Part shown: positions 46,176 to 54,519 of the stretch, piece after piece
Layout of the letters: every line of letters begins with the position of its first letter
How positions within the stretch are numbered: position 1 is the first letter of the stretch
Assembly (NCBI RefSeq): GCF_000507245.1
Contig: NC_023035.1
Coordinates: 881,001-945,000 of the forward strand
DNA from: Salinispira pacifica
GTDB lineage: Bacteria; Spirochaetota; Spirochaetia; DSM-27196; Salinispiraceae
Length of the DNA stretch: 64,000 nucleotides
Direction of reading: 5' to 3'
Position numbers and translations under genes: made by a program
Notes under the pieces: generated by a model
What the model was told of the DNA's origin: nothing
The model's database searches: none
The model's input: only the letters and a program-made list of their open reading frames with translations

Positions 46176-48392
46176 TCAGTTCCTGGACTTTTTCTGGCTC
46201 TGCGCCTGATTCTCTTCCTGGGCCCGCTGTAAAATTCTGAGAACCTCATAACTTGTTTCCGCTTTCAAAATGGCTTCCCTCACTTCACTGCGGTTCAAAA
46301 GGCCGGTGATGCTGGACATCAGCTGAATATGGGGCCCGTGCCCCTGCTTGGGGGTGAGGATCATGATGAAAATGGTGCTGGGTTCGCCGTCCAGAGACTG
46401 GAAATCAATACCGTCGGGTTTCAGCCCGATAAGAAAATGCATGGAACTCACCCCTTCGGTCTTGGCGTGGGGGATGGCGATACCGTTGGCCATCCCTGTG
46501 GTCATGCTTTTTTCCCTCTCCAGTACATCATGCTTCACAATCTCACCGTCATCCAGCAGCTCATGCGCATCCGCAAGATACAGCATTTCCTCTATCACCT
46601 CCTGCTTATTGTGAGCCCGCAAATTCCTGATCACAAAATCCGGGGAAGTGTAGGGGATAATATTGAACGCCCCGCCGGTACTGCCGCTGCTGATGCTTTT
46701 GGCCATCTCATCGGGCTTGAACACCTTTTTCAGAGCTCCTGCGGCTTTGTTGACCGAGAGCAGGCTCTCATAGAGGGCGGTCTTGAAAAGATTCACATCT
46801 TTTTCGTCTGAAAGAAAGGTCGCCTCGCCGTCCTCTCCAATGTAGAGGGAGATAAAAACATCGTCTTTCCGCATCTGGATCACTTCTTCGCCGTGTTCCA
46901 TGCTGTTGATGAAGAATCCCTCTTTTTCCATCTCCGAGGTAAAGGTGCTGATAATCAGCTGGGCAAACTCCGGACTCTGGAAGGAGAATGATGTCTCGGT
47001 CTTTTCCCCGCCCCCTTCTTCCACCTTCTGTCCGCTGCTGCGGATTTTCAGAAGCTGATTCAATGCGGGGGGTGCTGCAATGGTGGAGATGATCGTCATC
47101 AGGAGGGCAATGCCGAACTGCTCCTGATTGATAATGCCGGAACTCATCCCGATGCCCGCCATGATCAGGGCAACCTCTCCCCGGGGAACCATTCCCAGCC
47201 CGATGCGGGATGCCCCCAAAAGATTGAAATTCAGCAGCAGCGCCGGTCCGCCGCTTCCTATCAGTTTGGCGATGACGGCAACAAGGGTGAACAGCAGTCC
47301 GAAGGCCAGCACCCTGCCGTTGGCAATTGCTTCAAGGTTCACCATCATGCCGCTTACTGCAAAAAACACCGGAACAAAAAAATCGTGAAGGGTTTTCAGC
47401 CGGCTCTGGATCACAAATGCCAGATCGGTGTTGGAGAGCGTCAGCCCCACCACATATGCACCGATAATCATGGAAAGACCTGCGCTCTCGAAGATTCCCG
47501 CCATCAGCAGGGCAAGGGCAAATGCCATCACCGTAACAAGGCTCTGATCTTTGAAGGTCTGCTTGAGAAACCTCCCGAGCTTCCGGGCAAATACCAGCCC
47601 GAGAATGGTGAAAACCAGCCATACCCCCACGGCTTTTACTCCAACCCAGACGATTTCACCCCAGTCGATTGATCCGGATCCTCCATCCCCGGTGCTGGGA
47701 AGGATGGCTGCCAGCCCCAGAACAATGGCAAGGATAATAATACCCAGAACATCATCGATTACCGCCGCCGAGAGAATAACCACCCCTTCGGGGGAGTCCA
47801 TCTTCCGTTGGTCCGAGAGAATACTCGCGGTGATGCCCACCGACGTGGCCACGCTGAGGGTACCCATGAACAGACTGATGGGGTGGAAAAAATCATAGCC
47901 GGTAAAAAAGGTGCTCAGCCATGCTCCGCTGGCAAAGCTGAACAGGACTCCGCCCAAGCCCACAACCGAACCTTTTCCCGCATATTTAAGAAACAGAGGG
48001 AGGTCGGTTTCCAGCCCGGCAATAAACAGGAGGATAATTGCCGCCAGACTGGACAGGCTGTAGACCAGCGGGCTTACAGGGATGGTGCCTTCAAGGACCG
48101 GAAAAAGGCCCTGGGGAAAACCGGGAAATCCAAGCCCTCCCAGCAGAAACGGACCGATGAGTATTCCCATAAGAAGCTGTCCGATAACCCCCGGCAGCCT
48201 GATTTTCTGAGCCAGTTTGCCTCCGATCCATGTCGCGAAAAGGATCACTGCCAGTTGAATTACCAGCTGTGTCATCTGATGGGTCAGGCTCATCTCAGCA
48301 TGACCGCCTCCGTTTTCCTGGGAGGCGAACAGAAGGGCCGGCAGGAATATCAACATACAAAACAGGAATATCAATTTATGTGTGCGTCTCAT
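46176..48392 (-). CDS. cation/proton antiporter fused to PTS EIIA-like domain
   Basis: About 738 residues; the start at 48392 has a GGGAG site, better than the ATG at 48404. The N-terminal 430 residues have about 12 membrane helices of the CPA2 type (GVIGQLLMGILIGPFLLGG and IAGLETDLPLFLKY blocks), like Kef or Nha antiporters exchanging Na+ or K+ for H+. A hydrophilic linker of about 130 residues follows. The last 150 resemble PTS EIIA of the fructose/mannitol class with the phosphorylatable histidine in AIPHAKTEG (about residue 642). This suggests transport gated by the phosphorylation state of PTS proteins. An N-terminal segment (FLFCMLIFLPALLFASQ) may be a signal peptide. Confidence 0.85.
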   Translation of the reverse strand: MRRTHKLIFLFCMLIFLPALLFASQENGGGHAEMSLTHQMTQLVIQLAVILFATWIGGKLAQKIRLPGVIGQLLMGILIGPFLLGGLGFPGFPQGLFPVLEGTIPVSPLVYSLSSLAAIILLFIAGLETDLPLFLKYAGKGSVVGLGGVLFSFASGAWLSTFFTGYDFFHPISLFMGTLSVATSVGITASILSDQRKMDSPEGVVILSAAVIDDVLGIIILAIVLGLAAILPSTGDGGSGSIDWGEIVWVGVKAVGVWLVFTILGLVFARKLGRFLKQTFKDQSLVTVMAFALALLMAGIFESAGLSMIIGAYVVGLTLSNTDLAFVIQSRLKTLHDFFVPVFFAVSGMMVNLEAIANGRVLAFGLLFTLVAVIAKLIGSGGPALLLNFNLLGASRIGLGMVPRGEVALIMAGIGMSSGIINQEQFGIALLMTIISTIAAPPALNQLLKIRSSGQKVEEGGGEKTETSFSFQSPEFAQLIISTFTSEMEKEGFFINSMEHGEEVIQMRKDDVFISLYIGEDGEATFLSDEKDVNLFKTALYESLLSVNKAAGALKKVFKPDEMAKSISSGSTGGAFNIIPYTSPDFVIRNLRAHNKQEVIEEMLYLADAHELLDDGEIVKHDVLEREKSMTTGMANGIAIPHAKTEGVSSMHFLIGLKPDGIDFQSLDGEPSTIFIMILTPKQGHGPHIQLMSSITGLLNRSEVREAILKAETSYEVLRILQRAQEENQAQSQKKSRN

Positions 48393-48600
48393 GGCTGCTC
48401 CCATTGCTGCGGGGGGTGAACCCTCCCTCGGTGATCTGCGGCTGACAAAGCAGAAATTTTCAAAACCTGAGGTATCACAACACGATGAATCACGGGCGAA
48501 CCGTCATTCCTGTCATCTGCATGGCCTCTACAGGTTCTGGTAATTAGCAAAAGCAAAGATTATTGAAATTACCCCAAGTATATATATGCCGGTCTATTTC

Positions 48601-48609
48601 TGCTATAGT
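48601..48609 (+). promoter_or_regulatory. possible extended -10 promoter of sua5
   Basis: TGC precedes TATAGT (48604-48609), an extended -10 nine bases before the ATG at 48619. There is no Shine-Dalgarno sequence between. The mRNA would have almost no leader. Confidence 0.35.
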
Positions 48610-48618
48610 TTCCAGTCT

Positions 48619-49425
48619 ATGGAAACTCTTGAACTGAGTACCCGCTCAAGGGATATTACAACAGCGGCTTCTCTTTTGCAAAATCGGGGGCTGGTGGTGT
48701 TTCCAACCGAGACCGTGTACGGACTGGGTGCGGATGCAGAAAGCGCAGAGGCTGTGGAAAAGGTTTTTACCGCAAAGAACCGCCCCAGAGATAATCCGCT
48801 GATTGTACATGTTTCGGATATTGAGATGGCCCGCCGCTACGCAGAGGCTCTCTCCGAAGTGGAGGCCGGGCTCCTGGCTGCATTTTCCCCCGGTCCGTTC
48901 ACCCTCATTGTGAACCGGAATCCGGACAGGGGCGGGGCGGCTGCCGCAGGGCACGCCACACTGGGGCTCAGAATCCCCGACTCCCCGGCGGCTCTCGATC
49001 TCATCCGCTGTCTGGGCCGGGGAATCGCCGCCCCTTCGGCCAACCGCTCGGGCCGCCCCAGCCCCACGAATTTTTCCATGGCTTGGGGTGAGATGTCCGG
49101 GAGAGTGGATGCGGTGATTCACGGTCCGCCCTGTGACCGGGGCCTTGAATCCACGATTATCCGCTGCACTCCCGGGAGGGTGGAAATACTCCGTCCGGGC
49201 TCGGTTACCCTGACCATGCTGGAAGCCGCCCTGGTGGAGATGGGCAGTGATCTGCCGGTGGTTTCCTCCGGGGGAAAGCATGCTCCCGCCACTCCCGGCA
49301 CCCGATATCGCCACTATGCTCCTTCCGCCCGCATCGCATTATTCGGAAATTCTGAGGAGCTGGCGGCGGCGCTGGATGCGTTGAAAAATGACAAAGACTC
49401 GACGGCTGCTTCGGGGGTGCCATGA
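48619..49425 (+). CDS. tsaC: L-threonylcarbamoyladenylate synthase, YrdC part (Sua5, split)
   Basis: About 268 residues. Makes the threonylcarbamoyl-AMP used for t6A37 in tRNA. The YrdC domain shows VVFPTETVYGLGADAES, KNRPRDNPLIVH, GLRIPDSPAALDL and APSANRSGRPSPTNF. The Sua5 linker GTRYRHYAPSA follows. The frame stops soon after, where Sua5 proteins continue into a C-terminal domain. That domain is encoded by the next frame, which overlaps by ATGA. I chose the ATG at 48619 over one at 48586, because of the -10 element between them. Confidence 0.85.
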   Translation: METLELSTRSRDITTAASLLQNRGLVVFPTETVYGLGADAESAEAVEKVFTAKNRPRDNPLIVHVSDIEMARRYAEALSEVEAGLLAAFSPGPFTLIVNRNPDRGGAAAAGHATLGLRIPDSPAALDLIRCLGRGIAAPSANRSGRPSPTNFSMAWGEMSGRVDAVIHGPPCDRGLESTIIRCTPGRVEILRPGSVTLTMLEAALVEMGSDLPVVSSGGKHAPATPGTRYRHYAPSARIALFGNSEELAAALDALKNDKDSTAASGVP

Positions 49426-49694
49426 TTCTTCTTCCTGATGCCGGATTTTCCGATGATGATGTTTCCCGAATGCGGGAGCTATGTACGATTGAGAACTCAG
49501 GTTCCCGGTGGGCCGCCGGGCCACGCAGGGATGTGAGGGTGTTCAGGAATGCCGATGAGTACGCCCGCGGCCTGTACAAAAGTTTTGTGGATGCGGACAT
49601 TATGGGTTACACCACCGTTGTGGCGTATCTACCTGCCCGGGGCCCGGACACTGCAGCCCTGCGGGACCGGCTGATGCGGGCAGCCAGAGGGTGA
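49422..49694 (+). CDS. C-terminal Sua5-domain part, separate frame
   Basis: 90 residues. The segment DEYARGLYKSFVDADIMGYT, followed by LRDRLMRAARG, resembles the end of the Sua5 C-terminal domain. The ATG overlaps the stop of the YrdC part (ATGA), with a -1 frame relation. So this is either a natural gene fission with coupled translation, or one base is missing at the GGGGG run just upstream (about 49413-49417). Joined, the two parts would be near 358 residues, close to the usual Sua5 length. Confidence 0.7.
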   Translation: MILLPDAGFSDDDVSRMRELCTIENSGSRWAAGPRRDVRVFRNADEYARGLYKSFVDADIMGYTTVVAYLPARGPDTAALRDRLMRAARG

Positions 49695-49730
49695 GGGGCT
49701 TGCGGGTGAGATGATGGACGTTCGGGCGTT

Positions 49731-50384
49731 TTACCGGAATCGAACCACCAGATGCACTTCTGCGTTTTCATCTCCGATATTCTCCATGCTGTGGGGGATA
49801 TCGGCGTGGTACATGATGAAGTCACCGCTATTCATTTCGCTGCTGTTGTCTTCTGCGATTACCCGGAGCCGCCCTTTCAGCAGAGTCAGATACTCTTCCG
49901 TACCCCCCAGATGGGGTTGTGAATCCAGAATTGCCCCGGGCCGTATGCTGATGCGGTAAATTTCCAGGTCTTCAGACTGTTCTGCGGGGGTGAGTACCCT
50001 GAAATGCACCCCGGGCTTGTCAGCGGTAATCTGTGTGAAATTTTCCTTCCGGGTGTATTCGAACAGGATCTCGGTGGTGCCCCCGTCTTCATGGGGTTCG
50101 CCGGGGCTGTGGGTATGGAGGGGTGCTCCGTCGATGGCGGCATCCTGTCTCGGCTGGATCAGATTTTGAACCGTGGTATCCAGACCTTTGGCAATCTTCC
50201 ATATCATTGCCAGGGTGGGGTTGGTTTTATTCCCCTCGATTTGGGAAATCATGGATTTTGATACCAGGCTCCTCATGGCCAGTTCATCCAGGCTCAGTCC
50301 CTTCATCTTGCGAATGCTTCGTATTCTGCTGGCCACGTCCGGGAGTGCGCTCCGGGGTTCCAGGTTCTGGTTATTTTCCAACAT
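49731..50384 (-). CDS. XRE-family regulator with C-terminal cupin domain
   Basis: 217 residues. An XRE helix-turn-helix (about residues 16-70, KGLSLDELAMRSLVSKSMIS with SQIEGNKTNPTL) is followed by a cupin domain (about 125-215) ending HSMENIGDENAEVHLVVRF. Such regulators sense small metabolites through the cupin. The gene is divergent from tdh, and one palindrome overlaps its own promoter, so autoregulation is likely. The start is the first A of a predicted leaderless mRNA. The effector may be related to threonine or glycine, by inference from the neighbour. Confidence 0.85.
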   Translation of the reverse strand: MLENNQNLEPRSALPDVASRIRSIRKMKGLSLDELAMRSLVSKSMISQIEGNKTNPTLAMIWKIAKGLDTTVQNLIQPRQDAAIDGAPLHTHSPGEPHEDGGTTEILFEYTRKENFTQITADKPGVHFRVLTPAEQSEDLEIYRISIRPGAILDSQPHLGGTEEYLTLLKGRLRVIAEDNSSEMNSGDFIMYHADIPHSMENIGDENAEVHLVVRFR

Positions 50385-50390
50385 GAGATA

Positions 50391-50419
50391 ATTATATCAA
50401 CAGTTCAATATATTGTATA
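50391..50419 (-). promoter_or_regulatory. promoter of the XRE-cupin regulator, leaderless
   Basis: On the minus strand TATACA (50419-50414) and TATAAT (50396-50391) are 17 bases apart. The predicted +1 is 50384, the A of its ATG. No Shine-Dalgarno sequence is present. Confidence 0.7.
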
Positions 50420-50471
50420 TAAGTCTTGACAGGGTTGAACGGGTTCAATACATTGAGCGTACAATATATTG
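50406..50471. promoter_or_regulatory. three operator palindromes between the XRE regulator and tdh
   Basis: CAATATATTG at 50406-50415 and 50462-50471, and CAATACATTG at 50446-50455. The first is preceded and the third followed by GTTCAA/TTGAAC arms, so the full site reads GTTCAATATATTGT on one strand or the other. The first overlaps the regulator's promoter, the second the tdh -10, and the third the tdh start. They are probably sites for the regulator encoded alongside. Confidence 0.65.
50426..50454 (+). promoter_or_regulatory. tdh promoter
   Basis: TTGACA (50426-50431) and TACATT (50449-50454) are 17 bases apart. The predicted +1 is 50461, leaving a leader of about 137 bases before tdh. The second operator covers the -10. 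Confidence 0.75.
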
Positions 50472-50597
50472 AACTACCCTGTGGATTTCCGAATTATTGC
50501 GGTCTGAATCGGACTGAGTCCGGAACTCGGATGGCATGCGGGAGCAGGGCATGTTTACAGATGGCTGAATCTGAAACCGGCGGAAAAGGAGGCGTGG

Positions 50598-51575
50598 ATG
50601 AACATATTAATTAGCGGTGCCAACGGACAAATCGGGACCGAACTGACCATGCATCTTTTTCAGAGATACGGGAAAGATTCGGTTTTCCCCACGGATGTGA
50701 GAGAGGGCGGGGACGGGTTTGTCTCCGATTATCTGGATATCACTTCCAGGGATGCCCTCTATGAATATATCCGAACCCATAATATCACCCGCATATATCA
50801 CCTTGCGGCCATTTTATCGGGAAACGGGGAGAAAAATCCCCTCACCGCCTACCATGTGAACATGGAAGGTACGCTGAACGTACTTGAGGCCTGCAGGGAA
50901 TTTTCCCTGGAGCGGGTATTTTCTCCGTCATCCATTGCAGTGTACGGCGGGGATGCACCCCGGCAGAATACTCCCGAGGACAGCATTCTCAAGCCTGAGA
51001 CCATGTACGGCATCACCAAGGTCTCATCCGAACTGCTTTTTGATTATTATCACCGCCGCTACGGCTGCGATGTGCGAAGCCTGCGTTTTCCGGGAGTTAT
51101 CTCCTACAAAGCCGAGCCCGGCGGCGGGAGCACGGATTTTGCAGTGGACATATTCCGCCAGGCGGTTGATCAGGGACATTACAGCTGTTTTGTCAGAGAA
51201 GACAGCCGCCTGCCCTTCATGTACATGCCCGATGTGATCGCATCCATCGACGGTCTGATGGATGCCCCCCAGGGATCCCTACGCAGGCGGACATATAATG
51301 TAACCGGATTCTCCGCATCCGCCGGGGATTTTGCCCGGGAAGTGAGCAGTCTGGTTCCGGGCTTCAGCATCGAATATGCTCCGGATTTTCGCCAGGCCAT
51401 TGTGGATCAGTGGCCTGAAAGCATCGATGACGGACCTGCCCGGAATGACTGGGGGTGGAAGGCGGAGTACGACCTGACTTCCCTCGGCAAAGATATGATC
51501 CAGCATTTAAAATCCTCCTCCGCCGGCGGAAACCCTAATGGAAACTCCGGCGGGCATGTAAAAGAAGCCTCGTGA
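50598..51575 (+). CDS. tdh: SDR-type L-threonine 3-dehydrogenase
   Basis: 325 residues, extended short-chain dehydrogenase related to UDP-galactose epimerase. Oxidises threonine to 2-amino-3-ketobutyrate with NAD. NAD motif is SGANGQIGTEL, and the YxxxK catalytic pair is in MYGITKVSSELL. The Tdh-specific blocks are RFPGVISYKAEPGGGSTDF, LPFMYMPDVI, and the end WPESIDDGPARNDWGW. An AAAGGAGG site precedes the ATG. The gene is divergent from the XRE-cupin regulator. A kbl partner is not present. Confidence 0.88.
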   Translation: MNILISGANGQIGTELTMHLFQRYGKDSVFPTDVREGGDGFVSDYLDITSRDALYEYIRTHNITRIYHLAAILSGNGEKNPLTAYHVNMEGTLNVLEACREFSLERVFSPSSIAVYGGDAPRQNTPEDSILKPETMYGITKVSSELLFDYYHRRYGCDVRSLRFPGVISYKAEPGGGSTDFAVDIFRQAVDQGHYSCFVREDSRLPFMYMPDVIASIDGLMDAPQGSLRRRTYNVTGFSASAGDFAREVSSLVPGFSIEYAPDFRQAIVDQWPESIDDGPARNDWGWKAEYDLTSLGKDMIQHLKSSSAGGNPNGNSGGHVKEAS

Positions 51576-51619
51576 ACCGGCGGAAGTTTTCCATCGGCTC
51601 ACATCATCTCTGAATTCCG

Positions 51620-51656
51620 GCGGAGCAGTTCCTGGAGGAGCTGCTCCGCTTTTTTT
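51620..51656 (+). terminator. rho-independent terminator after tdh
   Basis: Stem GCGGAGCAG (51620-51628) and CTGCTCCGC (51641-51649), with a 12-base loop, then seven T. Confidence 0.9.
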
Positions 51657-51729
51657 CTATACATCTTTCTTTCCGCTGCAATCCCTATTAGAATACAAGT
51701 ATGATGTAAAACCGTAATGGAGCGTACTC

Positions 51730-52686
51730 ATGGGAAAAGGCAGAGTGACTTTCATTGGATGTGGAATCGTTCTCGCAACAGTTTTCCTGACCCTGCAGAT
51801 CTGTTCCTGCGGGGCGGATACCCCCCGGGCGGACTCTGTAGAATCGGATGACAGCCCGGTTTCAGGATTTCAGGAGCTTTTGAACGACCGGGAACGGGCA
51901 TACCTGTCCCGCCTTCAGGATGCCGGTGAGATCCGCTTCGCCGTAATCAATGCGCCCGAATCATATTATATGGATGAAAACGGCGAATACCGGGGCTTTG
52001 ACTATGTGTATGCCGGGGTTTTTGCAGAGATGCTGGGGGTCAGTGCTGAGTTTTACGAGCAGGAGCAGATTACTGATTTTTTTGCCCGGAACGGGAAATT
52101 TGACAGCTCAATAATCAGCAAGCCGGAGATCAGCTATGTTCCGGATCTAATGGATGATGTTGATGTGTATGCCGCTCCGTTCGGAATAAACGAGTGGAGG
52201 CGACGGCTGGTTTCCATGACACCGTTCTTTCCGGTGGGTGTGGTGATGATCGGTCCCGAAGCCTCCGGAATAGAAAGCTATAACGATCTGGATGGGCTTG
52301 CAGCTGCCGTCCGGCCCGGGGATTTTCAGATTCCCATGCTTCAATCAATAATGGAGGAACATGGAGTCAGCATCCGGCTTATAGAGTATGAAGCGGATGA
52401 GGATGTTTTTACCGTTCTCCGGGAGGGCAGGGCGGATATCACTATTGACGGTTCCCTCTTTCTTGCCCGGACGGTTCAGGAGTTGGGAGATATGCAGGTT
52501 TCGCCCCTGACCCTCAGTCTGGTTCCAGTAGGCTGGGCGGTAGACCCAAGGGAAGAGGAGCTCACCTCGATCCTGGAAAAATTTGTTGCATACACCCTGG
52601 AGAACGGAACATTTGCAACGGTGTGGGAGCGGGAGATGGGGATGAATTTCGACTATTATCTTGACCTTGTGAGTACTCAGGAGTAA
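51730..52686 (+). CDS. substrate-binding lipoprotein, family 3 type
   Basis: 318 residues. A signal ends in LQICSC, a lipobox. The body resembles SBP family 3 proteins (amino-acid type): AGEIRFAVINAPESYY, then EYRGFDYVYAGVFAEMLGV, and INEWRRRLVSMTPFFPVGV. No ABC transporter genes are adjacent. A sensor kinase follows after 88 bases, so it may present the ligand to that kinase rather than deliver it to a transporter. The GGAG site lies seven bases before the ATG. Confidence 0.8.
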   Translation: MGKGRVTFIGCGIVLATVFLTLQICSCGADTPRADSVESDDSPVSGFQELLNDRERAYLSRLQDAGEIRFAVINAPESYYMDENGEYRGFDYVYAGVFAEMLGVSAEFYEQEQITDFFARNGKFDSSIISKPEISYVPDLMDDVDVYAAPFGINEWRRRLVSMTPFFPVGVVMIGPEASGIESYNDLDGLAAAVRPGDFQIPMLQSIMEEHGVSIRLIEYEADEDVFTVLREGRADITIDGSLFLARTVQELGDMQVSPLTLSLVPVGWAVDPREEELTSILEKFVAYTLENGTFATVWEREMGMNFDYYLDLVSTQE

Positions 52687-52774
52687 CAGGCCATATGGTA
52701 CACGGAAAATCCGGAACAGATTCCCGTTTCTCGGCTGGTGTTTCATTCCCGCTTTTAAAGTTCGGGGGGGCACT

Positions 52775-54400
52775 GTGACCCTTCAGAACAGGCTGCTTTC
52801 CACCTTTCTTCCTCTCATTATCGTTCCGCTTGTGCTGATTTTTGTGTTTGTGTTTCTCCTCACACGAAATTACCTGGCAGCAAGCCAGTACGACCTGATT
52901 GCTCTTGAGCAGAGTCTTGTGCGTTCCCAGCTGGAGACCTCATATCAGCAGCTGGAGCGTCTGGATATTGCGGATGTCCCGTTTTACCGCAACCGTCTGC
53001 TGGAAAATCTGCAGGAGAGGTTCAGCGATTCCGATCCCTACAGCAGAGGGCTACTGGTGTTTCGGGGGGATGGGAGCTTTGTTCACCCTTCCGGGCTGAA
53101 TTCAATCAGCCGTTTCCCGGACGACCAGCTTGATGAAGTGCTCCAAACCATTGGCGATGCAATGGGCGGCTATATTCCCGGCAGTGTGCTCGGGGCTTCA
53201 GGGGGGCGTTTCGCAGTCAATGGATTTTATCACGATCCCAGCGGCTGGTATTTGATGATATATGATGACCTTCAGCAAATTCTGGAGCCCCTTGCCGAGT
53301 CCCTGATTATTGTGACCGGCATAAGTCTTGCTGCGGTTCTGGCAGCTGCGGTATTCGTGGTTGTGGCATCCAAGCGGATATCCAATCCGATTATGAACCT
53401 GGCGGCTGTGGTTGCCCGGTTTGGAGAGGGCGCAACCCATGTACGCTACCAGGAGCGGCAGGCGGGGGAGGTTGGAATTCTTGCCCGTGAGTTCAACAAG
53501 ATGGCGGGAAGGCTTGAATCGTTCACCTCGGAGCTTGAGGATAAAATTTATGAAAGAACCCGGGAGCTGAACAACCGGGTTGAAGAGCTTCGCATTGCCC
53601 AGAATCAGCTTATAGAATCGGAAAAGATGGCGGCGCTGGGCGGCCTGGTCGCAGGGTTTGCCCATGAAATTAATACTCCCATCGGCGTATCAGTTACCGC
53701 AGTCTCCTATATTCACGATTCAGCCAATCAGGCCATGGAATTGATCAACTCTCCCGAAGTAAGCAAGTCTGAACTCCTCGCCACACTGGAACATGTGGTG
53801 AATGCAACCGCAATGGCCTCAAGCAATCTGGAGAGAGCCACCGAAATGGTTACACGATTCAAGCAGGTCGCAGCGGATCAGTATTTTGAGGAGCAGAGGG
53901 AGATGGATCTTCACAACTTCCTCTCTGAAATAAAGGATACCCTGAGGACAATTCTGAAACCTGCCGGGGCGGATGTGGAGGTTCAGGTTCCTGAAGATAC
54001 CATGCTTATCACCTACCCCGGAGTTTTGTGGCAGGTATTGAGCAATCTGGCCCGGAACAGTTTTCATCATGCCTTTGGTGAAGCCCCTTCCCAAGACAGC
54101 CGGCAGAATAAGGTGGAGCTTCTCTACCGGAAATCGGATGAATATCATGCCGTCTATTTCTGTGATAATGGCCCGGGAATTCCTCCGGAGAATATCGGGA
54201 AGATTTTTGATCCCTTTTTTACCACCCGGAGATCCAGAGGCAATACAGGGCTGGGACTGCATATTGTGTATAATCTGATTCACCAGAAACTGAACGGCCG
54301 TTTCATGTATCTCAGCCCCGAGCAGCGCAGGGAGGAAGCGGCGGATCTTTCGTCGGAAGGTGCCTGCTTTGCCATATATCTTCCTGTCAGGAGAGGTTGA
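52775..54400 (+). CDS. membrane histidine kinase with periplasmic sensor
   Basis: 541 residues. GTG start with GGGGGGG site. Membrane helices at about residues 10-32 and 170-195 flank a Cache-like periplasmic domain. HAMP (about 195-250), coiled coil, and HisKA-type domain (MAALGGLVAGFAHEINTPIG, His in FAHEIN) follow. The HATPase has VLSNLARNSFHH, FCDNGPGIPPENI, FDPFFTT and GNTGLGLHI. It lies behind a substrate-binding lipoprotein of the same direction. No receiver is nearby, so its partner is elsewhere. Confidence 0.87.
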   Translation: MTLQNRLLSTFLPLIIVPLVLIFVFVFLLTRNYLAASQYDLIALEQSLVRSQLETSYQQLERLDIADVPFYRNRLLENLQERFSDSDPYSRGLLVFRGDGSFVHPSGLNSISRFPDDQLDEVLQTIGDAMGGYIPGSVLGASGGRFAVNGFYHDPSGWYLMIYDDLQQILEPLAESLIIVTGISLAAVLAAAVFVVVASKRISNPIMNLAAVVARFGEGATHVRYQERQAGEVGILAREFNKMAGRLESFTSELEDKIYERTRELNNRVEELRIAQNQLIESEKMAALGGLVAGFAHEINTPIGVSVTAVSYIHDSANQAMELINSPEVSKSELLATLEHVVNATAMASSNLERATEMVTRFKQVAADQYFEEQREMDLHNFLSEIKDTLRTILKPAGADVEVQVPEDTMLITYPGVLWQVLSNLARNSFHHAFGEAPSQDSRQNKVELLYRKSDEYHAVYFCDNGPGIPPENIGKIFDPFFTTRRSRGNTGLGLHIVYNLIHQKLNGRFMYLSPEQRREEAADLSSEGACFAIYLPVRRG

Positions 54401-54450
54401 GCAGCTTGCGGCCAGGGCTGATCTGCTCATCCTGCATTTTCCGGTATTCT

Positions 54451-54470
54451 GCCGGCCTGACCGGCCTTTT
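54451..54470 (+). terminator. possible terminator after the 52775 kinase
   Basis: GCCGG (54451-54455) and CCGGC (54461-54465) form a five-base stem followed by CTTTTTCC. The stem is short, so the call is moderate. Confidence 0.5.
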
Positions 54471-54484
54471 TCCTATTCTCTTAC

Positions 54485-54513
54485 TTGACAAACATCTATC
54501 TCCCTAATATACT
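54485..54513 (+). promoter_or_regulatory. strong promoter upstream of the tuf leader region
   Basis: TTGACA (54485-54490) and TATACT (54508-54513) are 17 bases apart. The predicted +1 is near 54520, about 670 bases before tuf. Confidence 0.75.
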
Positions 54514-54519
54514 CCGGCC

